DNA from: a virus
Strand: one strand, 5' to 3'
IMG/VR virus record: IMGVR_UViG_3300044972_000416
Span: 1-24,126 of that record
DNA length: 24,126 nt
Within the stretch, counting starts at the first letter, position 1, and every line of letters begins with the position of its first letter. Shown piece after piece: positions 4,738 to 11,558 of the stretch. The notes under the pieces were generated by a model. That model was not told where the DNA came from. It did no database searches and saw nothing but the letters and a program-made list of their open reading frames with translations. Position numbers and translations under genes: made by a program.

Positions 4738-4962
4738 TCTAAACCAACTATAAGCCTCCCAACTTATAACCTTTATAACACCTATTTAGTGCTGTTTACA
4801 TTTCGCTCTTCACGGCAACTACTCCGCTTATAACTCCTGTTTGTTCAGTAGAGTGGTTATGGTGACACTTACACCTCCGCCACTTTATTGCTGTGGTCTC
4901 GCTACATCCCAATAGGAAGGGATGAAATCCGATTTAATAGGTTGTTAATCTCAACCTTAATT
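4738..4962 (-). ncRNA. Structured 5' leader, released by hammerhead cleavage
   Basis: About 225 nt lie between the leftward promoter and the type III ribozyme, with no convincing ORF and less A+T than the region upstream. Minus-strand hairpins include GGUUG/CAACC, CAUCCC/GGGAUG (4924-4919 with 4910-4905) and UAUAAG/CUUAUA (4768-4763 with 4754-4749). Ribozyme cleavage would free it as a discrete RNA of about 230 nt. I cannot assign a family. It may be a regulatory RNA or simply a long UTR. Confidence 0.5.
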
Positions 4963-4968
4963 CTGTCG

Positions 4969-5000
4969 CAAAGTAACGACGACTTTTTTTAATATGCAAA
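4969..5000 (-). promoter_or_regulatory. Leftward promoter, Bacteroidota type
   Basis: On the minus strand TTTG (5000-4997) is followed after 20 nt by TTACTTTGC (4976-4968). This closely matches the Bacteroidota consensus TTTG-N19-20-TAnnTTTG. Transcription would start near 4962 and run through the structured leader, the ribozyme and the small-gene operon. It is the only promoter here with both boxes. Confidence 0.65.
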
Positions 5001-5238
5001 ATTTTAACAAAACTTTAACACTTGCTATCTTTTCATCTTGTGTACCATACTGCTAAGCGTAACGTGTGACCAACTAATTTACAATACTCGGGTGCTTACC
5101 TTTATACATTCACTCATTATATATAGTGCACATGCATATCGGATAGCCTTTGGCAAATAACTTACATAACATTAAAAGAACGTGTCTCATTTTGACTCTG
5201 CGAATATATGGCGACTTTTTTATATATGAAAATAAAAT

Positions 5239-5272
5239 CGATGAAATGCACAAATACTCGTTGAAATGCAAC
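5239..5272 (+). repeat. Iteron-like direct repeat, two copies 20 bp apart
   Basis: CGATGAAATGCACA (5239-5252) and CGTTGAAATGCAAC (5259-5272) share CGWTGAAATGCA at exactly 20-bp spacing, about two helical turns. This suggests a dimeric or cooperative DNA-binding protein. Only two copies are seen. Confidence 0.45.
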
Positions 5273-5753
5273 TTTACTTTAGTTATACACTTGTGAATAG
5301 TAATGAAATATAAGATTTAAGTTTTGCAATAATAATATAAAATATATCGATAAACGATAAATAAGGCGGGTGTTATTCCTTGTCTGCTTGTTTATCGCAA
5401 AGATTTTTTAACCATATCGCATACAGAACCTCAATAAAATCGTTAATTACGTCCCGATTGTACGTTACATACAATATAAATTCAGTAGATCAATACTAGA
5501 TTTGATATATGGTATAACAAAGGCGTTCACTTGTGGAATAAATGTACGTGTATGCGCGCGCGTATGTAATTACATAAACCAACTGCACACGTGTAACGTA
5601 ATAGCCGTTTGTTGTCGTTTGTACACGGCTATAAAAACGCCAAAAATCTGGAGCAAAATTTTGAAATCGATAACCCCCCTTGCAAAAAAAAGTCGTTTTC
5701 TTTTTCACACCCGTCTCGTCAAACTGTTATATAACCCCCAGATTACGCATATC

Positions 5754-6038
5754 TGTGTCGATTTTTTTAATTTGTGTCGATCCCATGTCGTTTTTTTAAA
5801 AGTTTGTCATTGAATTTTCTCTTTATTTATAAGCCTTCCCAAGGTTTAGTGTCGATATGTCGATTTTTACCTATCTATTTCAACAAAAAAAATATATAGT
5901 ATATATATAATTATATATAGTAGTATATAGGGAAAATATTGACATTCCGACATTTTTAATAAGCTTTCCTTTACTGACGTGGCCTAAGAGTATGACAAAC
6001 TTATTTTTTTATCAGCATCGCTTCGACATAGCGACATT
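5754..6038. repeat. CGACAT / TGTCGA repeat cluster
   Basis: TGTGTCGAT at 5754-5762 and 5773-5781, ATGTCG at 5785-5790, GTGTCGATATGTCGAT at 5849-5864, TGACATTCCGACATT at 5940-5954, and TCGACATAGCGACATT at 6023-6038. Most are pairs of a CGACAY half-site with 8-bp spacing, in either orientation. The 2056-2148 cluster uses the same half-site. Those at 6023-6038 sit at the -33 position of the small-RNA promoter. Likely binding sites of a phage regulator or replication initiator. Confidence 0.6.
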
Positions 6039-6051
6039 AAATAATTTGTTG

Positions 6052-6059
6052 TATATTTG
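6052..6059 (+). promoter_or_regulatory. Rightward -7 box for the small RNA
   Basis: TATATTTG matches the Bacteroidota -7 consensus TAnnTTTG exactly. The expected -33 position is taken by the CGACAT double repeat at 6023-6038. The structured RNA begins just downstream. Confidence 0.55.
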
Positions 6060-6064
6060 TAACT

Positions 6065-6211
6065 GAAAAGACAGAACGACATCTGAACAGCTTAACAGCA
6101 GGATTTAGTTTGGACAGTCTTTACAAATTGTCAATACACAAAGTGTAAAGGACGTGGTTGCCCACTGAACCGTAACTGTGGACCGCATTCAACGAAGTGC
6201 GGTTTTTTTTT
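6065..6211 (+). ncRNA. Putative small RNA of about 145 nt
   Basis: A perfect -7 box (6052-6059), a gene-free segment and an intrinsic terminator (6182-6211) delimit a short transcript. It can form GUCUUUACA (6117-6125) paired with UGUAAAGGAC (6144-6153), 9 bp with one bulged G. It can also form the perfect hairpin GUGG-UUGC-CCAC (6154-6165). No ORF of note and no tRNA features. I do not recognise the family. Promoter, structure and terminator together make a genuine small RNA likely. Confidence 0.6.
6182..6211 (+). terminator. Intrinsic terminator of the small RNA
   Basis: Stem ACCGCA (6182-6187) with TGCGGT (6198-6203), extendable by TT/AA past a bulge, is followed by nine T residues (6203-6211). 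A separate promoter (6261-6268) restarts transcription for the genes downstream. Confidence 0.8.
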
Positions 6212-6260
6212 ATATACTTAACATGATATTTGTAGTTTTTAAAAGTTAATTTTTTTTGTG

Positions 6261-6268
6261 TATATTTG
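6261..6268 (+). promoter_or_regulatory. Rightward promoter of the chaperonin operon
   Basis: TATATTTG is a perfect TAnnTTTG -7 box, 20 nt before the ATG at 6289. The leader (AATCAAAATCAAATCAAATG) closely resembles those at 17369-17385 and 23384-23400. No clear -33 TTTG box. Confidence 0.6.
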
Positions 6269-6288
6269 CTGAATCAAAATCAAATCAA

Positions 6289-6423
6289 ATGATAATAGAC
6301 TTTACATTCAGCGCTACACAGTTCCTTCTTGGCTTCGAGTTTTTCGAGAGCGACGAGGACTACAACTACAGAGAGCTAAGTATTCACTTAGCGTTCTTCA
6401 CACTAACATTTAAGAGCTTATAG
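6289..6423 (+). CDS. Hypothetical protein, 44 aa
   Basis: Begins MIIDFTFSATQFLLGFEFFE and ends HLAFFTLTFKSL. It is rich in phenylalanine with an acidic middle (ESDEDYNYRE). The start is set by the promoter at 6261-6268 and the AAATCAAATG leader. It is the first gene of the rightward operon, 1 nt before the next ORF. No function can be assigned. Its aromatic, amphipathic character could suit membrane association. Confidence 0.6.
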   Translation: MIIDFTFSATQFLLGFEFFESDEDYNYRELSIHLAFFTLTFKSL

Positions 6424-6424
6424 T

Positions 6425-6673
6425 ATGGACCACAAGAGAATCGTGCTTTACATGGTTGACATGTTCAACTACGACAAGCAGGACCATGTGTTGGTCCACA
6501 GCAGGTACGACGACGACATTAGGTCGTACGAGGTTACCCTTATACATAAAGGCAGGAAGGATGTTTACAGCACGCTTTACAACGACACGTTTGAAAAGGC
6601 GGAGCAGAACACGTATAAATTAGTATTAAACACTTTAATAGAGAGAGCATTTTTAAATTATGACAGACTTTAA
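6425..6673 (+). CDS. Hypothetical protein, 82 aa
   Basis: Begins MDHKRIVLYMVDMFNYDKQD. The layout is an N-terminal strand or helix, charged beta strands (RSYEVTLIHKG), and a C-terminal helix (KAEQNTYKLVLNTLIERAF). Unknown family. It overlaps the chaperonin gene by 14 nt in another frame, so the two are probably translationally coupled, and it shares GC-rich codon use with the chaperonin gene. Confidence 0.7.
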   Translation: MDHKRIVLYMVDMFNYDKQDHVLVHSRYDDDIRSYEVTLIHKGRKDVYSTLYNDTFEKAEQNTYKLVLNTLIERAFLNYDRL

Positions 6674-8267
6674 TTACAGCCCAAAGGAGCTGATCTTCGA
6701 CCAAGAAGGAAGAGAGAAACTAATAAAAGGAATAAGCACGATCGCCAAGGCGGTTAAGAGCACGTTGGGCCCAAGGGGTAACACGGTCCTTATTGAATCA
6801 CGAAGCCATACCCATGGTATAACGGTTACAAAGGATGGGGTTACGGTTGCTAGGAGCATCGACCTGCTGGATCCTGTTGAGAACCTAGCGGTTCGTATGA
6901 TGAAGGAGGCCGCTGATAGAACGGCATCGATGGCTGGTGACGGTACGACCACTGCGATTGTATTGACTGAGGCGATTGTTAAGAACGGGATGGACATGCT
7001 TAAGGACACGCACAACGTGAGCGAGGTGATTAGGCACATGAACAAAATCACGGACGACGTGATTAAGCTGCTTGAGAAGAGGTCCAAAAAGGTGAGCGGT
7101 AAGACGCTGTCTGACGTGGCTACAATCTCTGCTAACAACGACAAGGAGATTGGGAAGATTATTGCTGACGTGTATAACAAGGTCGGGAAGAACGGGATCG
7201 TTACAGCGAACAACTCACAGACGGCTGAGACGTACTACGAGTTCACAAATGGGATCAAAATCGACAGAGGGTACACGTCTAACTTATTCATTAACGACTT
7301 CAAGAAGGACGAGTGCATCATGGAGGACGTTTATGTGCTGGTGAGTGACCAGGAGATAAATAACATCCTGTCTATCGAGCGTGTGCTGAGACCAATCATT
7401 AACGAAGGTAAGAAGTTGTTGATTATTGCCCCGTGTTCAGGGAACGTGATTAACACCTTGGCAGCTAACGTTGTTCAGAACAAGGTGAAGATGTGCAACA
7501 TCTCTCCGCCTCAGTTCGGGTACAAGCAGAAGGAGCTGATGGGAGACATTGCCCTGGCTGTTGGAGCGAAGTACTTCAGCGAGCAGACTGGTGATGACTT
7601 AAGCTTAATTGGCATGGAGCACTTGGGTAGAGCTGAGCGCATCATCATTGGAAGGGACAGCAGCGTTATTGTTAGATCGGAGGACGTGAGTCCAGAGATG
7701 CAGGAGCGAATTGATCAGCTGTGGCAGGCTCACGAGAACACATCTCGCAAGGCTGACAAGGACTTCATTAAGGAGAGGATCGCCTCATTAACTGGTGGTG
7801 TTGGTGTTATATATGTTGGCGGATCGTCTGACATTGAGCAGAAGGAGAAGTACGACAGGGTTGACGACGCGATTTGTGCGGTTAGATCTGCGATTGAGGA
7901 AGGGATATTACCTGGAGGAGGGTTGGCGCTGTTCAATATCTCGGACGAGTTGTCATTCTTGGCGGATGAGAACATTGAGGACATGAGCAAGGAGCAGTTC
8001 GTGGCGTACCATATTATGTCAAGATCGATGCAGGCACCGCTGTGTCAGATAATGGTCAACGCAGGACTGGACCCATGGGACATCATGAAAGATCCTACGA
8101 CTGCACATGCTTACGGGTACGACGTTAAGAACAACGTGTTCGGTGACATGTACGCTATGGGCGTGATTGACCCACTGAAGGTGACCAAGAACGCGCTTAA
8201 GAATGCGGTGTCGGTGGCATCAACAATACTAAGTACAAATGCAATAATAACAATAGCGAGAGCGTAA
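6660..8267 (+). CDS. groEL: Phage-encoded GroEL-type chaperonin (Hsp60)
   Basis: At 535 aa it covers the whole Hsp60 fold. The equatorial ATP-binding motifs are present: TLGPRGN (35-41), TKDG (57-60, with the D52-equivalent Asp59) and GDGTTT (93-98). The catalytic Asp398 equivalent is Asp403 in RVDDA, followed by EEGILPGGG. The apical domain starts near DRGY (202-205) and keeps some substrate-groove residues, but by eye has Glu where E. coli has Leu234. The protein stops at TIARA without a GGM-repeat tail. All catalytic residues are present, so it should be an active ATP-driven foldase. It probably folds virion proteins together with the GroES-like protein two genes downstream. Codon use is GC-richer than in flanking AT-rich genes. 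Confidence 0.95.
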   Translation: MTDFNYSPKELIFDQEGREKLIKGISTIAKAVKSTLGPRGNTVLIESRSHTHGITVTKDGVTVARSIDLLDPVENLAVRMMKEAADRTASMAGDGTTTAIVLTEAIVKNGMDMLKDTHNVSEVIRHMNKITDDVIKLLEKRSKKVSGKTLSDVATISANNDKEIGKIIADVYNKVGKNGIVTANNSQTAETYYEFTNGIKIDRGYTSNLFINDFKKDECIMEDVYVLVSDQEINNILSIERVLRPIINEGKKLLIIAPCSGNVINTLAANVVQNKVKMCNISPPQFGYKQKELMGDIALAVGAKYFSEQTGDDLSLIGMEHLGRAERIIIGRDSSVIVRSEDVSPEMQERIDQLWQAHENTSRKADKDFIKERIASLTGGVGVIYVGGSSDIEQKEKYDRVDDAICAVRSAIEEGILPGGGLALFNISDELSFLADENIEDMSKEQFVAYHIMSRSMQAPLCQIMVNAGLDPWDIMKDPTTAHAYGYDVKNNVFGDMYAMGVIDPLKVTKNALKNAVSVASTILSTNAIITIARA

Positions 8268-8272
8268 TAGTC

Positions 8273-8542
8273 ATGACAAAATTCGTAAAAAAACAAGTTG
8301 TAATTGAAGCTTTTAAGTTAGAGGATTTAGAAATAAATTCTTTAATGAGACTTCAGAATTTTGCAGGGTTAGGAAATGATAGTTTATTAGCTGTTAGCGA
8401 TGGCATATTAATAAATACACTAGAAGGAAATATGAAAGCTTCAATAGGTGATTGGATTATAAAAGGAGTAAAGGGAGAATTTTATCCTTGTAAACCAGAT
8501 ATCTTTGAAATGACTTACGAACCTTTAACTAAAATAAAATAA
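8273..8542 (+). CDS. Conserved phage protein ('GEFYPCKPDIF' family)
   Basis: The 89-aa protein begins MTKFVKKQVVIEAFKLEDLE and contains ILINTLEGNMKASIGDWIIK followed by GVKGEFYPCKPDIFEMTYE. The core G-D-W/Y-I-I-x-G-V-x-G-E-F-Y-P-C-K-P-D-I-F is a signature I know from a short protein found across many phages and prophages, function unknown. Here it is inserted between groEL and groES. It is far more AT-rich than either: 14 G/C in the 60 bases of 8281-8340, against 32 of 60 at 7081-7140. This suggests a later arrival. Confidence 0.85.
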   Translation: MTKFVKKQVVIEAFKLEDLEINSLMRLQNFAGLGNDSLLAVSDGILINTLEGNMKASIGDWIIKGVKGEFYPCKPDIFEMTYEPLTKIK

Positions 8543-8545
8543 TAA

Positions 8546-8803
8546 ATGAGAGCAATAGGAAAGAATATTATTATTAAGCCAATTGAAGAACAGATCAAGA
8601 CCGACTTTGGTCTTGTTCTTTCTGGCGATGAGTCCGACAAGATAAGATACAAAAAAGCCACGGTTATAAACCCTGGCTCGGATGTTATCTGTGTTAAGGA
8701 GGGTGACGAGATTTACTACGATAAGCGTGCTGGCTACACTATGATCCTAAATGGTGAGCAGCTTACACTTATTTCCGAGAGGGACGTTGTTATCGTGTAT
8801 TAG
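8546..8803 (+). CDS. groES: Phage-encoded GroES-type co-chaperonin
   Basis: The 85-aa protein begins MRAIGKNIIIKPIEEQIKTD. The expected GroES order is visible: a first beta strand, a mobile-loop region with FGLVLSGDESD whose LVL triplet matches the IVL chaperonin-binding triplet (residues 23-25), then KEGDEIYYDKRAG for the barrel and a C-terminal ERDVVIVY strand. It is about 10 residues shorter than E. coli GroES, mostly in the roof-loop region. It should cap the GroEL encoded two genes upstream. Its 3' end overlaps the opposing gene at 8790-9251 by 14 nt. Confidence 0.9.
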   Translation: MRAIGKNIIIKPIEEQIKTDFGLVLSGDESDKIRYKKATVINPGSDVICVKEGDEIYYDKRAGYTMILNGEQLTLISERDVVIVY

Positions 8804-9251
8804 GATCGTTCATCTTCTCAATGATGCGTCTATACCTCTTGTTGGTGTACGACGCATTTTTTGCGAACATTGGGTTGTTCTGGTAGTTATCAGATATGCG
8901 CTCCTCACCGTTAAGCTTTCTGTACACGGCACGGCAAAGGCTCTTCCCTTTGAACGATATCTCGTACAGCGTTGCCTCCTGATGCATTCTCTTGCGCCAT
9001 ATTATAACCCATCCGTCTGTTAGCATCCTGTTAAATCGGTTGACATCCCAGTGCATTGTCATGGAGAACTCGTCGAACGACTTCCTTGTGAATAGCTTCT
9101 CCGAGTAAAGGAACAGAATCATGTCTAGGTCGGCTGATGATATTTTGTGCTTGGTCTTAGCCCACTGACGAACCACACGCCAGTACTTAAGGTAGTCATT
9201 ACTTGGCTCCCTTCTGTCGTATGCCTTTCTAATATTAGTCTTAATTTTCAT
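8790..9251 (-). CDS. Putative winged-helix transcriptional regulator
   Basis: The 153-aa protein begins MKIKTNIRKAYDRREPSNDY. It has a central segment, KHKISSADLDMILFLYSEKL to VNRFNRMLTDGWVIIWRKR (about residues 35-87), with the helix-turn-helix-wing rhythm of MarR-like proteins. A basic C-terminal tail follows. The fold assignment is by pattern only. It is the only minus-strand gene in the right two thirds of the window and faces the groES gene. It starts from a palindromic promoter shared with the first tail fibre gene, where it could bind to regulate both. Confidence 0.55.
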   Translation of the reverse strand: MKIKTNIRKAYDRREPSNDYLKYWRVVRQWAKTKHKISSADLDMILFLYSEKLFTRKSFDEFSMTMHWDVNRFNRMLTDGWVIIWRKRMHQEATLYEISFKGKSLCRAVYRKLNGEERISDNYQNNPMFAKNASYTNKRYRRIIEKMNDPNTR

Positions 9252-9264
9252 TTAATTTTAATTA

Positions 9265-9282
9265 TTATCTTTGCAAAGATAA
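9265..9282. promoter_or_regulatory. Palindromic back-to-back promoter
   Basis: TTATCTTTGCAAAGATAA is a perfect 18-bp palindrome. Each half contains a consensus -7 box, TATCTTTG, on opposite strands (9266-9273 plus; 9281-9274 minus). The plus copy lies 23 nt before the ATG at 9297 and the minus copy 22 nt before the ATG at 9251. The layout is nearly symmetrical, with both leaders A/T-rich. It could also be an operator for the adjacent regulator. No -33 boxes are evident. Confidence 0.65.
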
Positions 9283-9296
9283 AACAAATAAACGAG

Positions 9297-10745
9297 ATGA
9301 CTAAAATTTCATTATTTCCATTAGATACTAATATACAGGACGATGACCTTTTAATAGGAACGGACAAGGAAACGCCTAGCAAATTTACCAAGAACTTTAG
9401 TGTTGGTGATTTAAAAACATTCATTAACGCATCTGCTGTTGCAGGACCAGTTGGACCAGCAGGACCACAAGGAGTGCAGGGACCTATTGGACCAGACGGA
9501 CCTATCGGACCAGTTGGACCAGCAGGGTTGGAGTGGCAGGGTGCTTGGGTATCGGGTACGTCATACGTTGCAGACGACGCCGTTGGTTATGACGGAGCTT
9601 CTTGGTTTTGTATCTTAGCAACATCTGGAACAACACCACCAGACACTGACACTACACACTGGGCATTGCTAGCTTCACAAGGGGCACAAGGACCACAAGG
9701 ACCTACAGGTGCTCAAGGCCCAACAGGTGCTCAGGGACCAGCAGGTAGTTTTTCATACACAGAAGGAAGTCTTAATGCAGATATGTTAGCCCTTGTTAGT
9801 TTCAATAAAATAGAAGAAAACTTTACAAGAGTATATGTTCCTAGCTCTGTTGATAATTTTATAGGTCTATCAAATATTGGCGTAACCACTGGTGAATTTT
9901 TTGTTGTTCAGAACAAATCAACAACAAATAACCTTGTAGTAGTTCCTTTAGATGGAGCTAGATTTTTGCAGCCAAATGGATTTGACGCTCAAACTAATTT
10001 TACAGTAGGACCAAATAGATACGCAAGATTTACTTTAGCAGACAATACAAGTGGTTCTGACAAGGTATTTATGATTGAAATTATAAATCCTTTAGGAGCT
10101 GGAGGTTCTCAAACATTACAGCAAACTGTTGATTTAGGCAATGTAATATCTGATGGCTTTACAACACAGTCAGTTTATGCTAACTTTAATAGATTTGATA
10201 GCTTATTTAATGGTTCGTGGGGAATTTATGGATTAGGCGTTTTTAATATAAGCGACGGAACTAATACTCAAAACGTAGAACTTCCAACCACATTGGCTGG
10301 AGGAGCAAATACTATAACATTTCCAAACGCAACTGGTACGGTAGCTTTGACTAGTGATATTACCTTACCTTACAAGGAATATGTATCTACAGTTCAATTT
10401 AACAGTTCTGGAGATCCTCTTGTAACAGAAGCGTATTCAAATATACAAGGTGGAGTAACTATAACATCAACAGGAACAGGGGTTTATCAAATAGCTTCTT
10501 CAAATAGATTTACTTCTAACAAAACCATAATAAATCCATTTGCTTATCAAGGAAGTACAACTGACTCTGGAGCAGTAAGATTGCCTATATATAGTTCAAA
10601 CGCAATTGTTGGTTATTATTGGTTACAAAGAATAAACTCTAATGAAGTTAGAATGAGTTTTGTGGACACTTCTTCAAACCCTATAAACCCTAATACTTTA
10701 TTAGGAACAAGAAAGATTACAATTGAAATAAAAGTTTACAATTAA
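9297..10745 (+). CDS. Tail fibre protein with collagen-like repeats (482 aa)
   Basis: The start at 9297 (MTKISLFPLDTNIQDDDLLI) is chosen because the -7 box at 9266-9273 lies just upstream; the frame is open further but would overlap the regulator gene. Domain order: an N-terminal virion-attachment segment (1-45), collagen-like Gly-X-Y repeats (50-77), a small module WQGAWVSGTSYVADDAVGY and on (80-123) resembling chitin-binding-type CBM5/12 modules, and a second collagen-like stretch (129-150). A beta-rich shaft and tip run to residue 482, with ANTITFPNATGTVALTSD typical of phage fibres. It should be a trimeric receptor-binding fibre. Two modules are shared with 11559-12554. Confidence 0.85.
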   Translation: MTKISLFPLDTNIQDDDLLIGTDKETPSKFTKNFSVGDLKTFINASAVAGPVGPAGPQGVQGPIGPDGPIGPVGPAGLEWQGAWVSGTSYVADDAVGYDGASWFCILATSGTTPPDTDTTHWALLASQGAQGPQGPTGAQGPTGAQGPAGSFSYTEGSLNADMLALVSFNKIEENFTRVYVPSSVDNFIGLSNIGVTTGEFFVVQNKSTTNNLVVVPLDGARFLQPNGFDAQTNFTVGPNRYARFTLADNTSGSDKVFMIEIINPLGAGGSQTLQQTVDLGNVISDGFTTQSVYANFNRFDSLFNGSWGIYGLGVFNISDGTNTQNVELPTTLAGGANTITFPNATGTVALTSDITLPYKEYVSTVQFNSSGDPLVTEAYSNIQGGVTITSTGTGVYQIASSNRFTSNKTIINPFAYQGSTTDSGAVRLPIYSSNAIVGYYWLQRINSNEVRMSFVDTSSNPINPNTLLGTRKITIEIKVYN

Positions 10746-10748
10746 CAA

Positions 10749-10883
10749 ATGCCATTAAAAAAAGGAACATCGAGCAAGGTTATATCTTCTAACATAAGAA
10801 CGGAGATTAAATCAGGGAAGCCTAGAGCGCAAGCTATAGCAATCGCATTAAGTAAAGCAGGAAAAACTAAAAAAAAGAAATAG
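10749..10883 (+). CDS. Small basic phage protein, 44 aa
   Basis: Begins [20 protein letters not shown] and continues with [18 protein letters not shown]. The start M-P-L-K-K-G-x-S-x-x-x-I-S-x-N-I plus the A-I-A-L-S-K-A-G ending is characteristic of a short basic protein widespread near phage structural genes. Its very high positive charge suggests DNA or virion association; the function is unproven. It starts 3 nt after the fibre gene. Confidence 0.8.
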   Translation: MPLKKGTSSKVISSNIRTEIKSGKPRAQAIAIALSKAGKTKKKK

Positions 10884-10885
10884 AT

Positions 10886-10996
10886 ATGAAAAACTGTAAA
10901 ATGAAAATGTCTGGTAAAATGAAAATGGCAGACAAAAAACCAATGACTAGTAAATCGGTTACTAAAAAAGTAATGGTTAAAACAACTAAAAAATAA
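10886..10996 (+). CDS. Met/Lys-rich basic peptide, 36 aa
   Basis: Begins MKNCKMKMSGKMKMADKKPM and ends MVKTTKK, with 12 lysines and 7 methionines. Low complexity makes the call uncertain, but it fits exactly between neighbours. It starts 2 nt after the preceding stop, and its TAA stop overlaps the next ATG by one base (TAATG). Possibly a DNA-associated virion peptide. Confidence 0.55.
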   Translation: MKNCKMKMSGKMKMADKKPMTSKSVTKKVMVKTTKK

Positions 10997-11556
10997 TGGC
11001 AAACGTACCAAGTGGAACAAGATTCATAGGAATCTCAGAAAACGTAGATCTTGCTGAAAAAAAGTCGGCTACGTTAAATGCGGAGACTCAACCTTACACA
11101 ATAGAAGATATTGTTGATTCGGTTGAGGTAAATCAAGGCGTAGAGGTTTCTTATTCTGTCGACGGAGGTACATCTGGCACTCAACCAACGTTTAATGGTG
11201 ATCCATTATTTAGTGGGTCGTACATAAGAATAGGCAAGCTGGTTCATTTTCAGGTTCAGGTTGATATGGACAACATTACAAGCTTCGGAACGGGTCAGTA
11301 TTTTATTACACTTCCTTTTGAGTCAGAGCACGGGTATATGTTCAGAGACGGATGCCTTCACGATATAAGCTCATCAAGGGAGTACCACATATCTGGACAC
11401 GTGTATGCTAATTCTAATGTTATGGAGTTGTTTACATCTGACACGCAAGGTAATAATCTTTATGATTTTCCATTCACGTCAACTGAGCCAGTAACATTAA
11501 ATATAGCTGATAATTTCCATATATCTGGAACATACATAACAAACGAAATAATTTAA
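10996..11556 (+). CDS. Short tail fibre or tail tip protein (186 aa)
   Basis: Begins MANVPSGTRFIGISENVDLA and shares its first 40 or so residues with the protein encoded at 11559-12554 (both carry RFIGISENV, EKKSA, LNAETQPYTI). This shared segment is probably the virion anchor. The remainder is beta-rich: SGTQPTFNGDPLFSGSY, then FGTGQYFITLPFE, then REYHISGHVY. It resembles the receptor-facing head domains of phage fibres. There are no collagen-like repeats, so it is a short alternative fibre on the same attachment unit. Confidence 0.75.
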   Translation: MANVPSGTRFIGISENVDLAEKKSATLNAETQPYTIEDIVDSVEVNQGVEVSYSVDGGTSGTQPTFNGDPLFSGSYIRIGKLVHFQVQVDMDNITSFGTGQYFITLPFESEHGYMFRDGCLHDISSSREYHISGHVYANSNVMELFTSDTQGNNLYDFPFTSTEPVTLNIADNFHISGTYITNEII

Positions 11557-11558
11557 AA

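Larger units (their letters stand above)
5001..6040. other. Gene-free divergent control region, possible origin
   Basis: About 1 kb between the leftward and rightward operons. Two opposing ORFs at 5496-5813 overlap each other, contain homopolymers and low-complexity stretches, and look like chance. Contents: direct repeats at 5239-5272, CGACAT/TGTCGA repeats from 5754 to 6038, and a tract at 5889-5930 made almost wholly of A and T, with TATATA runs and near-mirror symmetry. Repeats flanking an easily melted tract at a divergent junction are typical of phage origins. No known origin motif was identified. Confidence 0.45.

Noticed and set aside
5496-5813. Opposing ORFs in the divergent region (70 aa minus, 103 aa plus)
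   Set aside because: They overlap antiparallel, have unusual Cys/aromatic-rich composition, run through homopolymer tracts and repeat clusters, and lack fitting start regions.
6674-7213. 179-aa ORF antisense to the chaperonin gene
   Set aside because: It is a shadow of the conserved GroEL coding sequence on the other strand, with no start context.
9134-9160. CTGATGA on the plus strand, possible third hammerhead
   Set aside because: No GAAAC strand or pairing stems follow; it lies in the coding sequence of the opposing gene.
9147-9296. 50-codon upstream extension of the first tail fibre frame
   Set aside because: It would overlap the opposing regulator gene and start upstream of the promoter at 9265-9282; the ATG at 9297 fits the leader and family.
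10742-11020. 92-aa minus-strand ORF, His/Phe-rich
   Set aside because: It is the antisense of two lysine-rich mini-genes; its odd composition is explained by that.
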